Of a DNA stretch of 64,000 nucleotides, positions 32,105 to 42,865 are shown piece after piece. The stretch spans positions 5,034,235-5,098,234 of the forward strand of contig NC_057828.1 in assembly GCF_910594005.1 (NCBI RefSeq), read 5' to 3'. The position numbers were made by a program, and so were the translations under genes. Numbering within the stretch: the first letter of the stretch is position 1; every line of letters starts with the position of its first letter. This stretch comes from Cervus elaphus. Lineage: Eukaryota > Chordata > Mammalia > Artiodactyla > Cervidae. The notes under the pieces are model-generated. The model worked only from the letters and a program-made list of their open reading frames with translations, had not been told where the DNA came from and made no database searches.

Positions 32105-32552
32105 ACAAGGCATATCTTGTTTTATTGTGCTTCACTTTACTGCATTTTTTTTTAACAAATTGAAGGTTTGTGGAAACCCCACATCGAGGAAGTCTGCTGG
32201 CACCATTTTCTCCAACAGTATTTATTCATTTTGTATCTCTGTGTCACATTTTAATAACTCATACAATAGTTCAAATTTTTCTATTGCTATTATATTTGTT
32301 ATAGTGATCTGTGATCAGTGATTTTTGATATTAGTACTACAACTTGCTTAAGGCTCACATGATGATTAGCATTTTTTAGCAATAAAGTATTTTTATATTA
32401 GTGTTTTTAGCCATAATGCTATTGTACACTTAGACTACAGTATAGTGTAAACATCACTTTTATATGCACTAGGAAACCAAAAATATTCATGTAACTCACT
32501 TTATGGGGCTGATCCAGAGCTTAACTATCAATATCTCCAAGGCATGCCTGTA
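32105..32552. mobile_element. Tigger-type (pogo/mariner) nonautonomous element, 444 bp, TA-flanked
   Basis: The element at 32107-32550 has TA at 32105-32106 and 32551-32552. One end begins CAAGGCATATCTTG, then 'ttttattgtgcttcactttactg', 'aaattgaaggtttgtggaaaccccac', the Tigger 5' region. The other end, 'gactacagtatagtgtaaacatcacttttatatgcact ... caatatctccaaggcatgcctg', is the Tigger terminal region. The transposase gene between them is absent, so it is an internally deleted, immobile copy. Confidence 0.9.
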
Positions 32553-33959
32553 TTTCCAGTATTTCCTGTATAACTCACTTATATTAGTTAAGAAAACAAA
32601 ATTTGCTCTAACAACAAGCCTGCAAATGTATAATGGTTCAAGAAAACTAGATTTTTTGTCATTACTCACATAAAGGCCAAACGGTTACTTCTAGCTGGTG
32701 AGTGACTCTCCTCCAAGCGTGGTTCAAAGGTGCAAAGTCCTTCAGTTTTGGCTATGCAATATTCAATATATTGCTTCCAAAAACTGTTTTGAGTGTATCA
32801 GGTGAGAAGCAGGGGAAAGAGGAGAGAGGATTGTGAAGGCATACTCATCCTTTAAGTCCCTTAGCCCAGAAGAGATGCATATCCCCTCTGTTCATGTCGC
32901 CTTGGTGAGAGGTAGAAATGTGGTTCCATCCAAAGCAAAAGGGTCTAGAAATGTGGTCCAACTGTGTATCCAGGAATTAGAGGGAATAGGTTAGTGAGGA
33001 CTAGCCAATCTCAGTCATTTCAGTTATCATAGAAACAACTCCTTTTATATTTGCACTCATTGATGATATCATTGATTTATATCTGTGCCAAGACTGAGAA
33101 ATTCAATTCATGTGATATGCTATTAAATTACATAATTACAATAATAAGAAAATCAGAAGACCCAGTAACAAAAGCAACTTGGGAAGCGTGGCTGCAGTGA
33201 TGAAGCACTGGTGCACAGGCATCCCAGCCAGTGGCCACGCTTGACATTTCGTGCGTCACGGTCACCCCTCACTGTGTTTCACGGAGGAAAGCGAGAATGT
33301 CAGTTAACTGGGTTAGTGGGTGGATTTAGTGCAAGTCTACCAAGAAACTTTATGCTGTTTCCTAGGGTTGTTGGAATATGAATGAGGTATCCATGTAGGA
33401 TGCTTTTTATCAGCTTATATCAATAGCATCAATTGGCATTTTGGGCTGGATGATGCTTTGCTGTAGGGACTTGACCTGCGCATTATAGGTGAAGTAGCAC
33501 ACCTGGCCTCTGCCCATTGGATATGCCGGTAGCAGCCCCCTAGTTGTGACAATTAAACTACCCCAGACATGGCCGAGAGTCTGCGACAGAGTGAGATCAC
33601 TCAAGGTTATGACACTGCTCCTTAAGGTCCCAAGCACTTACTAACAATTTATCACAGTTTGATTCCCCTCTCCTGCATCCCCTACCACCATACATTCCAC
33701 CCAGGGTCTCTCTGCCTGAGCAACATGATGATCAGTCCATAAGAGCAATGGCCCTCTTGACTCAAAAATGGGAAAGGAAGATTAATAATATATTGAATTC
33801 ATGCAGCATTTTACCCTCCAGTCAAAGTGAATTGGGTGTAATTTCAGGAAGATAAAATTGTAATTTGTTGAGAGTAAACCTAGTCGGTTGTACCGAGTTC
33901 AAAACTATGTAACAGAAATAGGGTATTAGTTTTTCTTGGTTTTTTATTCTTGTCAACTG
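32553..33959. other. Unassigned stretch
   Basis: About 1.4 kb of ordinary composition without a recognised gene or repeat. The longest frame (33410-33637, minus, 75 codons) has no known domain. Confidence 0.4.
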
Positions 33960-34950
33960 CTAAATAAAACATCCTTTTACCCATATATTTCTCATGATTG
34001 TACATGTTTAAGTATTTATATAGGATAAATTCCTAGAAAATGAATTAAAATGGAATACATATTATACATTGCTTTCCAAAAACTTGGTATGAATTTAGAT
34101 TTCTACTCCCACCAATGATACATGTGATTGCTCATTTCCCAAAAGCATGAATTATGTACTATTTTTGCTTTTTAACTTCAGCCAATGTGATGGGTAGAAA
34201 ATAACAAATCAGTCTTTATTTTAGTTTGCTGGTGAGATAAATTGTTTGTATTCTTTTAAAAATCATCTTTTTAAATAATTGAATTGCTTTCTTATTAATT
34301 TATAGAAACTTTTTATATATTAATATAATAGATAGTAACCTGTTCTCTGCTCTGTATGTTGCAAATATTTTCTTCCTCTCTGCTGCTTGTCTTTGTATTT
34401 TATTTATGATACCTTTTTTCAAAAAGAAATATAAAATATTTTTATATTTTTTGATAAAATTGATAATTTTTGATAAATTTGATAATTTTTGATAAAATAT
34501 TATATCTTTTTTCAAAAAGAAATTTTCATACTTTTAAATCTGACAAAATTTTTTATGGCTTCTGGTATTTATGGCTTACTTTAAAAAAATTTTCCTTGTT
34601 ACAATGTTATTTTCTTGTACTATTTTTTATAGTTAGGTAGTTATTTTTCCTTATATTTAGATCTTTAATTCACTTGGAATCTTGTCTTTGGATACCATTT
34701 CACTTGTAAATCTAATTTTATTTTATTTCCAAATTAAATCTAATAATCCCAACACTTTATCCCCAATGAACTGAAATGCCACTATGATCATTTACTGAAT
34801 TCTGGATAATTTATTCTATTGCACTGGTTTATTTATTTCTATGTTAATACATACTGTTTTAATTACTGAAGCTTTGTGGTTTGTTTTGAGATCCTTTGTC
34901 ATTATTCTTTTTAACTATTTCTTGGCACATTTCCCTTCCAGATAAGCATT
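33960..34950 (-). mobile_element. Ancient L1M, antisense, about 1 kb
   Basis: Recognisable antisense L1 phrases in order: 'ataggataaattcctag', 'tttctactcccaccaatg', 'ctttttaacttcagccaatgtgatggg', 'ctctgctgcttgtctttgtatttt', 'atttaatattg'-like AT region, 'ttcacttggaatcttgtctttgg', 'caacactttatccccaatg', 'tttaattactgaagctttgtggtttg', 'ctatttcttggcaca'. Too decayed to show a protein. 34400-34530 carries an extra AT-rich tandem expansion. Confidence 0.78.
34400..34530. repeat. AT-rich local tandem expansion inside L1M
   Basis: The unit TTTTTGATAAA(A/T)TTGATAA recurs about three times at 34450-34500. The longer phrase CTTTTTTCAAAAAGAAAT occurs on both sides (about 34412 and 34507), so a segment of about 95 bases appears duplicated around it. 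Confidence 0.7.
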
Positions 34951-36444
34951 AAAATGTGGCATTATATTTCCCATTATAAATATATCAATGCTGTGCTTCA
35001 AGGGTGTGGGTGTTACTTCTATTAGGTGCCTGGCAACTGTGGGCAGATTAAGACTCCCTGCCTATTTGTTTGAATCAAGCATAGAAGTGTGCTCGTTCCC
35101 ATAAATCCAATGGACTGCCTCTTCTAAGGAATTCTATTGATTACAAGCCAGTGACAGAAATTTTGTTGGGTCAGACTGCTTCCTCGATGCTTGGCCTCCT
35201 AGGCTGTTTAGTAACTGGGCTGGGCTGACTTCTGCAGGCATCTGTTGCTTAGTAACAACAAGGCTAAATTCAACTTTACCTTTGCTTCTTACTCTTTCTC
35301 AGAGGGGAGAAAATGAACCAGCTCTTCTTTCTTGTGTTCACTCTCGAGCTTGACACCCAGACCTCACTACACTTGGTCTAGTCAAGGATGCATTTGAGAG
35401 TGCAGTGAAGCGTGCCGCTGGCTTATGGGGTGTATGCAGCAGGAAGCTTTCCGAGGGGCCCAGCTGCCCCACCTCTCAGTTATGCACATTTTCAGTTATC
35501 ACGACCCCTTTAAAATCAAGGCATTAACGAGTCACAAAAAGGGATAGCAGAGGATTCAACTGTTATAACTTGGCAAGACAAATTAATAATTTCTTGACAG
35601 GGTCCCCATCAGCTCAGAAAGGACATCCCACAAAGACTTTAACTATATAACGGCCCTACGTAATTTCAACGGGGCAACCTAGATTGGAGTTTGTCCCTTT
35701 CTTGCCATATTTGAAGCAGGGTTTCAAGAAAGGAGCAGCACAGTCAGTCTCACGTTTTACAGCTGGACAGTCCCCCAAACTCTGACCTCAGTGAGCTAGA
35801 CTAGGCTAGGTTTCAAAAGGCTGAGGGCACTAAAAGCCACTGGTCACTTGCTCTAAAGGAAGAGATATTCACACCTCATTCCACTTCAGCACAAATTCAT
35901 ATCCCATCTCAACTCCACAGCCTATTCTATATTTTCTCTGTCAGTCTACCAACTACAAATCTTCTTCTTCATACTATTTTATGTCTTAGTAAATCAAAGC
36001 TCCCCAGATGTGGTGATACAAGTGGCCCGAGATTGTTCTATGCAAGTCCTAGTGTTTTCCGTTCGTAATGGAAAGTTTTGGAAAGCGTGGTAGTAAAGAA
36101 TCATTTGATTGGAAAAAGTAGAATTCACTCAAACTTGCTTTAGCCAAAAAAAAAAAAAAGCAGAGAGAGAGGGATTTATTGAAAGATCTTGGAGGTGTCT
36201 CATAAAACAAACAACACAGGGGGGAAAAAAAACTGGAACTCAGAAAGAATGAGAACTGGAAATTTCTCTCCCTCTCCCCAGTAGATCTTCTCTGTTCCAC
36301 TTGCTTATTAAACCAAACATAGCTGCCTCAATTAAAAGTTATATAACTTCCCACTTCCAGAAATATTAGAGTTTCTGAGCCCCATCCCATCACAATTTCA
36401 AACTCCTGAGACAATTTAATTGACTGAGTGTGATTTGGGTGGTC
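34951..36444. other. Unassigned stretch, candidate conserved noncoding DNA
   Basis: No gene or clear repeat. It contains an RFX-like X-box at 35244-35256 and a run of balanced-composition sequence (35250-35720) that does not look like any transposon I know. An A14 run sits at 36146-36160. 36130-36300 resembles antisense LTR material but cannot be assigned. Confidence 0.35.
35244..35256. promoter_or_regulatory. RFX X-box-like motif
   Basis: GTTGCT-T-AGTAAC is an inverted pair of RFX half-sites with a one-base spacer, matching the family consensus (GTTRCY, short spacer, RGYAAC). Whether it is bound or conserved cannot be judged from sequence alone. Confidence 0.35.
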
Positions 36445-38483
36445 ACTCTAGCCATTTGTTGTTGTTGTTCAGTCACCAAGTCACGTTGGACTCTTTACAA
36501 CTCCGGGGACTGCAACACACCAGGCCTCCCTGTCCCTCACCATCTTTGGGAGTTTGCCCAACTTCATGTCCACTGAATCAGTGATGCCACCCAACCACCT
36601 CATCCTCTGTCACCCTCTTCTCTTTCTGCCCTCAATCCTTCCCAGCATTAGGGTCTTTTCCAATGAGTTGGCCCTTTGCATCAGGTGGCCAAAGTATTGG
36701 AGCTTCAGTATCAGTCCCTCCAATGAGTATTCAGAGTTGATTTTCATTAGGATTGATTGGTTGATCTCCTTGCTATCCAAGAGACTCTCATGAGCCTTCT
36801 CCAGCAACATAGTTCAAAAGCATCAATTCTTTGGCCCTCTGCCTTCTTTACAGTCCAACTCTCACGTAGACACATGATTACTGGAAAAACCATAGCTTTG
36901 ACTACATGGATTTTTGTCCACAAACTGATGTCTTTGCTTTTTAGGTTTGTCATAAACCTAAAACACTGTTTAAGTTTGTCATAACTTTCCTTCTAACACA
37001 CAATCGTCTTCTAATTTCATGGTTGCAGTCACCATTCACAGTGATTTTAGAGCCCAAAGAGAGGAAATCTGTCACTCCTTCCATCTTTTCCACTCCTATT
37101 TACCATGAAGTGATGGGACCGGATGCCATGATCTTAGTTTTTTTAATATTGAGTTTTAAGCCAGTTTTTCACTCTCCTCTTTCACCTTCATCAAAAGGCT
37201 CTTTAGTTCCTCTTAGCTTTCTACCATTAGAGCGGTATCATCTGCATATCTGTGGTATTTCTCCCAGCAATCTTGATTCTAGCTTGCAATTCATCCAGCC
37301 TGACATTTCACATGATGTGCTCTGTCTATAAGCTAAATAAACAGGGTGACAATACACAGCCTTGTCATACCCCTTTCTCAATTTTGAGCAAGTCAGTCAT
37401 TCCATATAAGGTACTAACTGTTGCTTCTTTACCCATATTCAGGTTTCCCAGGAGACAGGTAAGATGGTCTGGTATTCCCAGACCATTAAGAGTTTTCCAC
37501 AGTTTGTTATGATCCACACAGTCAAAGGCTTTAGTGTGGTCAATGAGACAGAAATAGATGTTTTTCTGGAATCCTCCTTGCTTTCTCTATGATCCAGCAA
37601 ATGTTGGCAGTTTGATCTCTGGTTCCTCTGCCTTTTCTAAACCTAGTTTGTACACCTGAAAGTTCTTGACCCAAGTACTGCTAAAGCCTAGCTTGAAGGA
37701 TTTGACCATAATCTTACTAGAGTGAAAAGTGAGCGCGATTGTCCCAGTAGTTTACACACTCTTTAGTACTACCCTTGTTGGGAACTGGAATTAAGACTGA
37801 CCTTTTCCAGGCCTGTGGCCACTGCTGAGTTTTCCAAATTTGCTGACATATTGAGTGCAGCACTTTAATAGAATCATCTTTTAGGATCTGAAATAGCTTT
37901 GCTGGATTTCTACCACCTCCACTAGCTTTATTGGCAGCAGTGCTTCCTAGGGCCCACTTGATTTCACACTCAAGGATATCTGGCTCTAGGTGAGTGATCA
38001 CACCGTGATGGTTATTAAGACCTTTTTTGTACAGTTCTTCTGAATATTCTTGCCATCTCTTCTTGATCTCTTCTGCTTCTATTAGATCATTACCATTTCT
38101 GTCCTTTATTGTGTCCATCTTTGCATGAAATGTTCCTTTGATATCTCCAGTATTCTTGAAGAGATCTCTAGTCTTTCCCCTTCTGTTGTTTTCCTCTATT
38201 TCTTTGCATTCTTCATTGAAGAAGGCCTTCTTGTCTCTTCTTGCTAATCTCTGGAACTCTGCATTCAGTTGGGTATACCTTTGACTTTCTCCCTTGTTTT
38301 TCACTTCTCTTCTTTCCTCAGCTATTTGTAAGCCCTCCTCAGACAACCACTTTGCCTCATTGCATTTCTTTTTCTTTAGGATGGTTTTGGTCCGTGCCTC
38401 CTATACAATATTATGAACCTCTGTCCATAGTTCTTCAGGCACTCTGTCTACCAGATCTAATCCCTTGAATCAACTCTAGCCAT
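36445..38483 (-). mobile_element. BovB LINE, minus strand, 5'-truncated, with 11-bp TSD
   Basis: The element 36456-38472 covers the linker, reverse transcriptase and 3' end. The exact 11-mer ACTCTAGCCAT stands at 36445-36455 and 38473-38483, so both ends and the single insertion event are certain. The 5' truncation is at the start of the linker region ('tctgtctaccagatctaatcccttgaat' in complement). Confidence 0.97.
37717..38346 (-). pseudogene. BovB linker and reverse transcriptase N-terminal part
   Basis: A 209-codon minus-strand frame, one of the longest BovB remnants here. It reads EERREVKNKGESQRYTQLNA, FQRLARRDKKAF, then EEIKKRWQEYSEELYKK, THLEPDILECEIKWALGS, and KTQQWPQAWKRSVLIPVPNK, the entry to the RT fingers. 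It then leaves frame (CVNYWDNRAHFSL). The remainder of the RT continues in other frames through 36610-36953, including the YADD-like site near 37233. Not functional. Confidence 0.92.
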
Positions 38484-38585
38484 GCCTGGTACAAAATGCA
38501 ATGACAAGGGTCATAGAGTTTCATATCCCACTAACCTCCTGTTGGGGTGATGAAAGGAGACCAAAGGGGTTAGATAGGCCTGGGT

Positions 38586-38938
38586 AGGACAGATAAGAAT
38601 TTCCCTGGTAGCTCATCTGGCAAAGAATCCACCTACAATGCAGGAGACTCTGGTTCAATTCCTGGGTGAGGAAGATCACCTGCAGAAAGGATAGGCTATC
38701 CAATCCAGTATTCTTGGGTTTCCCTGGTGGCTCAGATGGTAAAGAATCTGCCTGCAATGTGGGAGACCTGGGTTCAATCCCTGGGTTTGGGAAGATCCCC
38801 TGGAGGAGGGCATGGCAACCCACTCCAGTATTCTTGCCTGGAGAATCCCTACAGACAGAGGAGCCTGGCGGACTACAGCCCAAGTGGTCACAAGGAGTCG
38901 GATACTACTGAGCGACTAAGCGGCATCAGGGCAGATAA
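38586..38938 (+). mobile_element. Bov-tA SINE with duplicated head, TSD present
   Basis: The first head is at 38597-38710 ('tttccctggtagctcatctggcaaagaatcc', then the body phrase 'ggctatccaatccagtattcttgg'). A second complete head and body follow to 38927 ('tttccctggtggctcagatggtaaagaatctgcc ... gagcgactaagcggc'). AGGACAGATAA (38586-38596) and AGGGCAGATAA (38928-38938) are the target-site duplication, so the two-headed unit was inserted as a whole. Confidence 0.92.
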
Positions 38939-39389
38939 ACTGACCCGTTGGTCTGCCATGAAGATGTAGGAACATACAAGATAAGGCCCCCTCCTGGGCC
39001 TCAATAAACTCACTGGGGCAAAAGCTCCCATATGGAGTTTGTAGGGCGAGAACCACTGGCCTTCCCAAGGAACTCCTCCACGATTGCCCAACAGGTGCAT
39101 TCAGGTTTTAAGACCCCGGCCATCCTAGTTGTGTCAGTGGAGAGTGGAAAGAGGACAATGACATTTGTCTTAGAAACCCTCTGCTGGAGGTAGATAAGGA
39201 TTAAGATCGATATTTTGATGGCATCAGTACTAGAGTATCCAACATGATTATTTCCATTTGGGAGAATTTGTTGAAATTCCTTTTGATTTGTCTTGATCCT
39301 CTAGATCTCCTCGTTGACTGGAGCACAACCCTGACATTCACCGGCAGGGTCAAGCATCTTTTGTGGGAGGAGTGGAAAATGCCTTCATT
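38939..39389. other. Unassigned stretch
   Basis: No gene or repeat recognised. 'cctcaataaactcactgg' and neighbouring phrases could be old LTR material, but nothing definite. Confidence 0.35.
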
Positions 39390-39532
39390 ATTATTTTTTT
39401 AATTATTTATTTATTTGGCTGCACTGGGTCTTAGTTGCAGCATGTGGGATCTAGTTCCCTGACCAGGGATCAAACCTGGGCCCCCTGCCTTGGGAACACA
39501 GAGTCTTAACCACTGGGCCACCAGGAAAGTCC
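39390..39532 (-). mobile_element. CHR-type SINE, minus strand
   Basis: T-rich tail at left, then 'ttggctgcactgggtcttagttgcagcatgtgggatctagttccctgaccagggatcaaacctgggccccctgcc', ending 'taaccactgggccaccaggaaagtccc', the complement of a CHR head. Confidence 0.88.
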
Positions 39533-39633
39533 CAATGTCTGCATTCTTTTCAAAGAGGTTGCCTTGGGAACACAGAGTCTTAACCACCGGGCCACCAGGA
39601 AAGTCCCAATGTCTGCATTCTTTTCAAAGAGGT
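39486..39633. repeat. 74-bp tandem duplication, two copies
   Basis: Copy 1 is 39486-39559 and copy 2 is 39560-39633, with a single mismatch that I can see (T to C in CACTGGG/CACCGGG). Each copy contains the CHR head complement plus about 30 bases of the flank, so the duplication happened after the SINE insertion and is recent. Confidence 0.95.
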
Positions 39634-39734
39634 TGCAACAATGTCACAGGGGTAACTGCAAGATCTAAGTTCACCAGGAAATGAGTGGAAACTACAGAGA
39701 AATTCATCAAAGAAAATAATGCGTTCTCCCAGTG

Positions 39735-39960
39735 AAGTATGTATCCCAGACACCTGGCATCACAACCAGCTGAGGTGTTTGTTAAAATATAGATTCTCTA
39801 ATATAACATTATAAATCAACTATATACTAATATAAATACAAATTAAGTTCTTTTTAAAAAGTAGATTCCTGGTCTAGCCCCAGATCTGGCTCCCTGTGAA
39901 GCCAAGCAGGACACCGTGGGGCTCCTGGGTACAGAAGCCTGTCTGTATCCCTGGTTTCTT
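39735..39960. repeat. MER5-like hAT MITE remnant split by a short AT-rich insert
   Basis: Phrases 'ccagacacctggcatcacaaccagctgaggtgtttgttaaaatatagattc' and 'cctggtctagccccagatctg' resemble MER5/Charlie MITEs. Between the two 'tagattc' copies (about 39790 and 39862) lies a 70-base AT-rich piece ('aacattataaatcaactatatac') resembling a ruminant retroelement 3' end. Confidence 0.45.
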
Positions 39961-39989
39961 GTTTGTAAGAAATAGGCTTCAGCCTCCTT

Positions 39990-40431
39990 GACCATCCCTG
40001 AGTATTCAGTTTCTAAGCAGCAAAAGGAGGGACTGCAGAGACAAGGAAGGAGAAGCCTAGAAACAACAGCGCCGCCTTGGGACACGGTCCTGGTTCTACC
40101 TCAAGGAGCACACAGAACAACTATCTTTGACCTCTTCTACAGAACTAAAAGCCCCAAGCAATGGAAGATGTTAACTTCTTTAGAACCTTTCTTCATTCCA
40201 GAGAGAAGGTCAAAGTTTGATAACCTCAGGAACCAGAAAAGCTCATAAAGAGAGCAGAGGCCAGATTAAAGAAATGCAGGCCCCGCCCACACCCTGATCC
40301 TCATCTGCCAACACACCCTTGAACCATTGGTATAAAATTGCTCATCAAATGCCCCTTCGGTTGGGAGACACAGCTTTGAAGGCATTAATTGGCCATGTCC
40401 CCCTTTGCCTGGCAAAGTAATATTCTTTTCT
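39990..40431 (+). mobile_element. LTR-like segment with a promoter-like core
   Basis: No flanking duplication seen, so boundaries are uncertain. It has a CCCCGCCC GC box (40281-40288), CCATTGG (40325), TATAAAA (40331-40337) and a downstream 'cctttgcctggcaaagtaatattcttttc', which resembles the R/U5 end of ruminant class I ERV LTRs with a mutated polyadenylation signal. No retroviral gene is next to it. Confidence 0.4.
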
Positions 40432-41494
40432 TCAGTTCAGTTCAGTTCAGTCACTCAGTTGTATCTGACTCTTTGTGACCCCATGGACTACAACACACCA
40501 GACTTCCCTGTCCATCACCAACTGCTAGAGCTTACTCAAGCTCATGTCCATTGAGTCGGTGATGCCATCCAACCATCTCATCCTCTGTCGTCCCCTTCTT
40601 TTCCTGCCTTCAATCTTACCCAGCATCAGGGTCTTTTCCAATGAGTCAGTTTTTCTCATCAGCTGGCCAAAGTATTGGAGTTTCAGCATCAACATCAGTC
40701 CTTCCAATTCAGGACTGATTTCCTTTAGGATGGACCGGTTGGATCTCCCTGCAGTCCAAGGTGTTCTCAAGTCTTCTCCAACACCACAATTCAAAAGCAT
40801 CAGTTCTTCAGCACTCAGCTTGCTTTATGGTCCAACTCTCACATCCATAGATTACTACTGGAAAAACCATAGCTTTGATTAGATAGCCTTTGCTGGCAAA
40901 GTAATGTCTCTGCTTTTTAATATGCTGTCTAGGTTTGTCATAACTTTTCTTCCAAGAAGCAAGTGTCTTTTAATTTCATGACTGCAGTCACATTCTACAG
41001 TGATTTTGGAGCCCCAAAAAACAAAGTCTTTCACTGTTTCCACTGCTTTCCCCTTCTATTTGCCATGAATTGATGGGACCTGATGCCATGATCTTAGTGA
41101 TCTTTCTGAATGTTGAATTTTAAGCCAAATTTTTCACTCTCCTCTTTCACTTTCATCAAGAGGCTCTTTAGTTCTTTGCTTTCTGCCGTAAGGATGGTGT
41201 CATCTGCATATCTGAGGTTATTGATATTTCTCCCAGCAATCTTGATTCCAGTTTGTGCTTCATCCAGCCCAGAGTTTCTCATGATGTACTCTCTACTGGG
41301 CTTCCCTGGTGGCTCAGATGGTAAAGAATCTGCCTGCAATGCGGAGACCTGGGTTCGATCCCTGGGTTGGGAAGATCCCCTGGAGAAGGGAATGGCAACC
41401 CACTCCAGTATTCTTGCCTAGAAAATTCCATGGACAGAGAAATCTGGCAGGCTACAGTCCATGGGGTCACAAAGAGTTGGACATGACTGAGGGA

Positions 41495-41535
<41 letters not shown>

Positions 41536-42207
41536 TATAAGTTAAATAAGCAGGGTGACAATATACAGCCCTGATGTACTCGTTTCTCGATTTGGAACAA
41601 GTCTGTTGTTCCATGTCCAGTTCCGTGTCTAACTGTTGCTTCCTAACCTGCATACAGATTTCTCAGGAGGTAGGTAAGGTGGTCTGGTATTCCCATCTCT
41701 TTCAGAATTTTCCACAGTTTGTTGTGATCCACACAGTCAAAGACTTTGGCATAGTCAATAAAGCAGAAGTAGATGTTTTTCTGGAACTCTGTTGCTTTTT
41801 TCAATGATCCAACAGATACTGGCAATTTGATCTCTGGTTCCTCTGCCTTTTTAAAATCTAGCTTGAACATCTGGAAGTTCATGGTTCACGTACTGTTGAA
41901 GCCTGGCTTGGAGAATTTTGAGCATAATTTTGCTAGTGTAATTTGAGCATTACTTTGCCAGAGATCAGTGCAATTTTGCAGTAGTTTGAGCTTTCTTTGA
42001 CATTGCCTTTCTTTGGGATTGGAATGAAAACTGACCTTTTCCAGTCCTGTGGCCACTGCTGAGATTTCCCAATTTGCTGGCATATTGAGGCAGCACTTTC
42101 ACAGCATCATCTTTTAGGATTTGAGATAACCAGCTGGAATTCCATCACCTCTACTAGCTTTGTTTGTAGTGATACTTCCTAAGGCCCACTTGACTTCACA
42201 TTCTACT
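40432..42207 (-). mobile_element. BovB LINE, minus strand, 5'-truncated, interrupted by Bov-tA
   Basis: Starts with the complement of the (CTGAA)n tail (40432-40451) and passes the C-terminal region (minus frame 40525-40800, RSNRSILKEISPELEGLM). It continues through the YADD region near 41200 and the RT front part (41643-41882, CFIDYAKVFDCVDHNKLW), ending in the linker at about 42207. It is interrupted by the SINE at 41297-41531. Confidence 0.93.
41297..41531 (+). mobile_element. Bov-tA SINE with (CA)16 tail
   Basis: A full plus-strand Bov-tA (GGCTTCCCTGGTGGCTCAG to GACATGACTGAGGGACTTT) ends in (CA)16 at 41499-41530. The host BovB resumes at 'tgcatataagttaaat' exactly where it left off. The microsatellite grew from the SINE tail. 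Confidence 0.95.
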
Positions 42208-42229
42208 TCACCCAAAACTCTATCTCTGA

Positions 42230-42360
42230 AATTTAACTTGGCTTCAGGGCACAGAGGCCAAGTTTCAGCATCACCTGAAGTAGTGCAGGGCATCTGGATT
42301 TTAACAACCTCCCTGGGTGAGATTGATGTTCACTAATGTTTAGGAACCTCTGTCCTAGAA
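42230..42360. repeat. MER5-like hAT MITE remnant
   Basis: 'gtttcagcatcacctgaagtag', 'catctggattttaacaacctccctgggtgagattgatg' and 'aggaacctctg' follow the MER5 layout. Short and diverged. Confidence 0.55.
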
Positions 42361-42654
42361 TTTGACAGTAGAGCTCCTTGGAATGAACCAACTTGCACCA
42401 ACACTCAAGGTCTCATACCCATTCAAGAATGTGATAAAAGCAATGATATCTCTTCCCTGAAACATGTATATGAGTATCTACACACAAAAGATGTGTGCCT
42501 TTCAAAGGCTTCATAAAAACTCTTCTGCAAACTCAGATTAAGACCCCCTGCACTGGAGAATATAAAGACCTAAAACGTCTTAAAGAGACAAGGAAAAATG
42601 TAATGAACAGTTTAAGGAAGTGAATCAGTGAAGGGAGCTAGTTACACAAATTCA
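42361..42654. other. Unassigned stretch
   Basis: No gene or repeat recognised. Confidence 0.4.
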
Positions 42655-42865
42655 TTAAGATTCTGAAGTCCGGAAGGTTTGGTCCCAACCCTAGGTTGGT
42701 CATTTACCAACTATGTGACATCAGTCAAGTAAATCTCAGTAGGACTCAGTTTCTTCATCTGTTCAATGGGAAGACAGTATCTCTTAACAAGATTGAAAAG
42801 AGTTTTAAATGAGATGATATATCTGAAACACTTAGCATAATAACTGATGTGTAGTTGATGATAAA
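42655..42865 (+). repeat. MIR, plus orientation
   Basis: 'caactatgtgacatcagtcaagtaaatctcagtaggactcagtttcttcatctgttcaatggg', 'ttaaatgagatgatatatctg', 'gaaacacttagcataataactg': complete MIR order. Confidence 0.82.
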
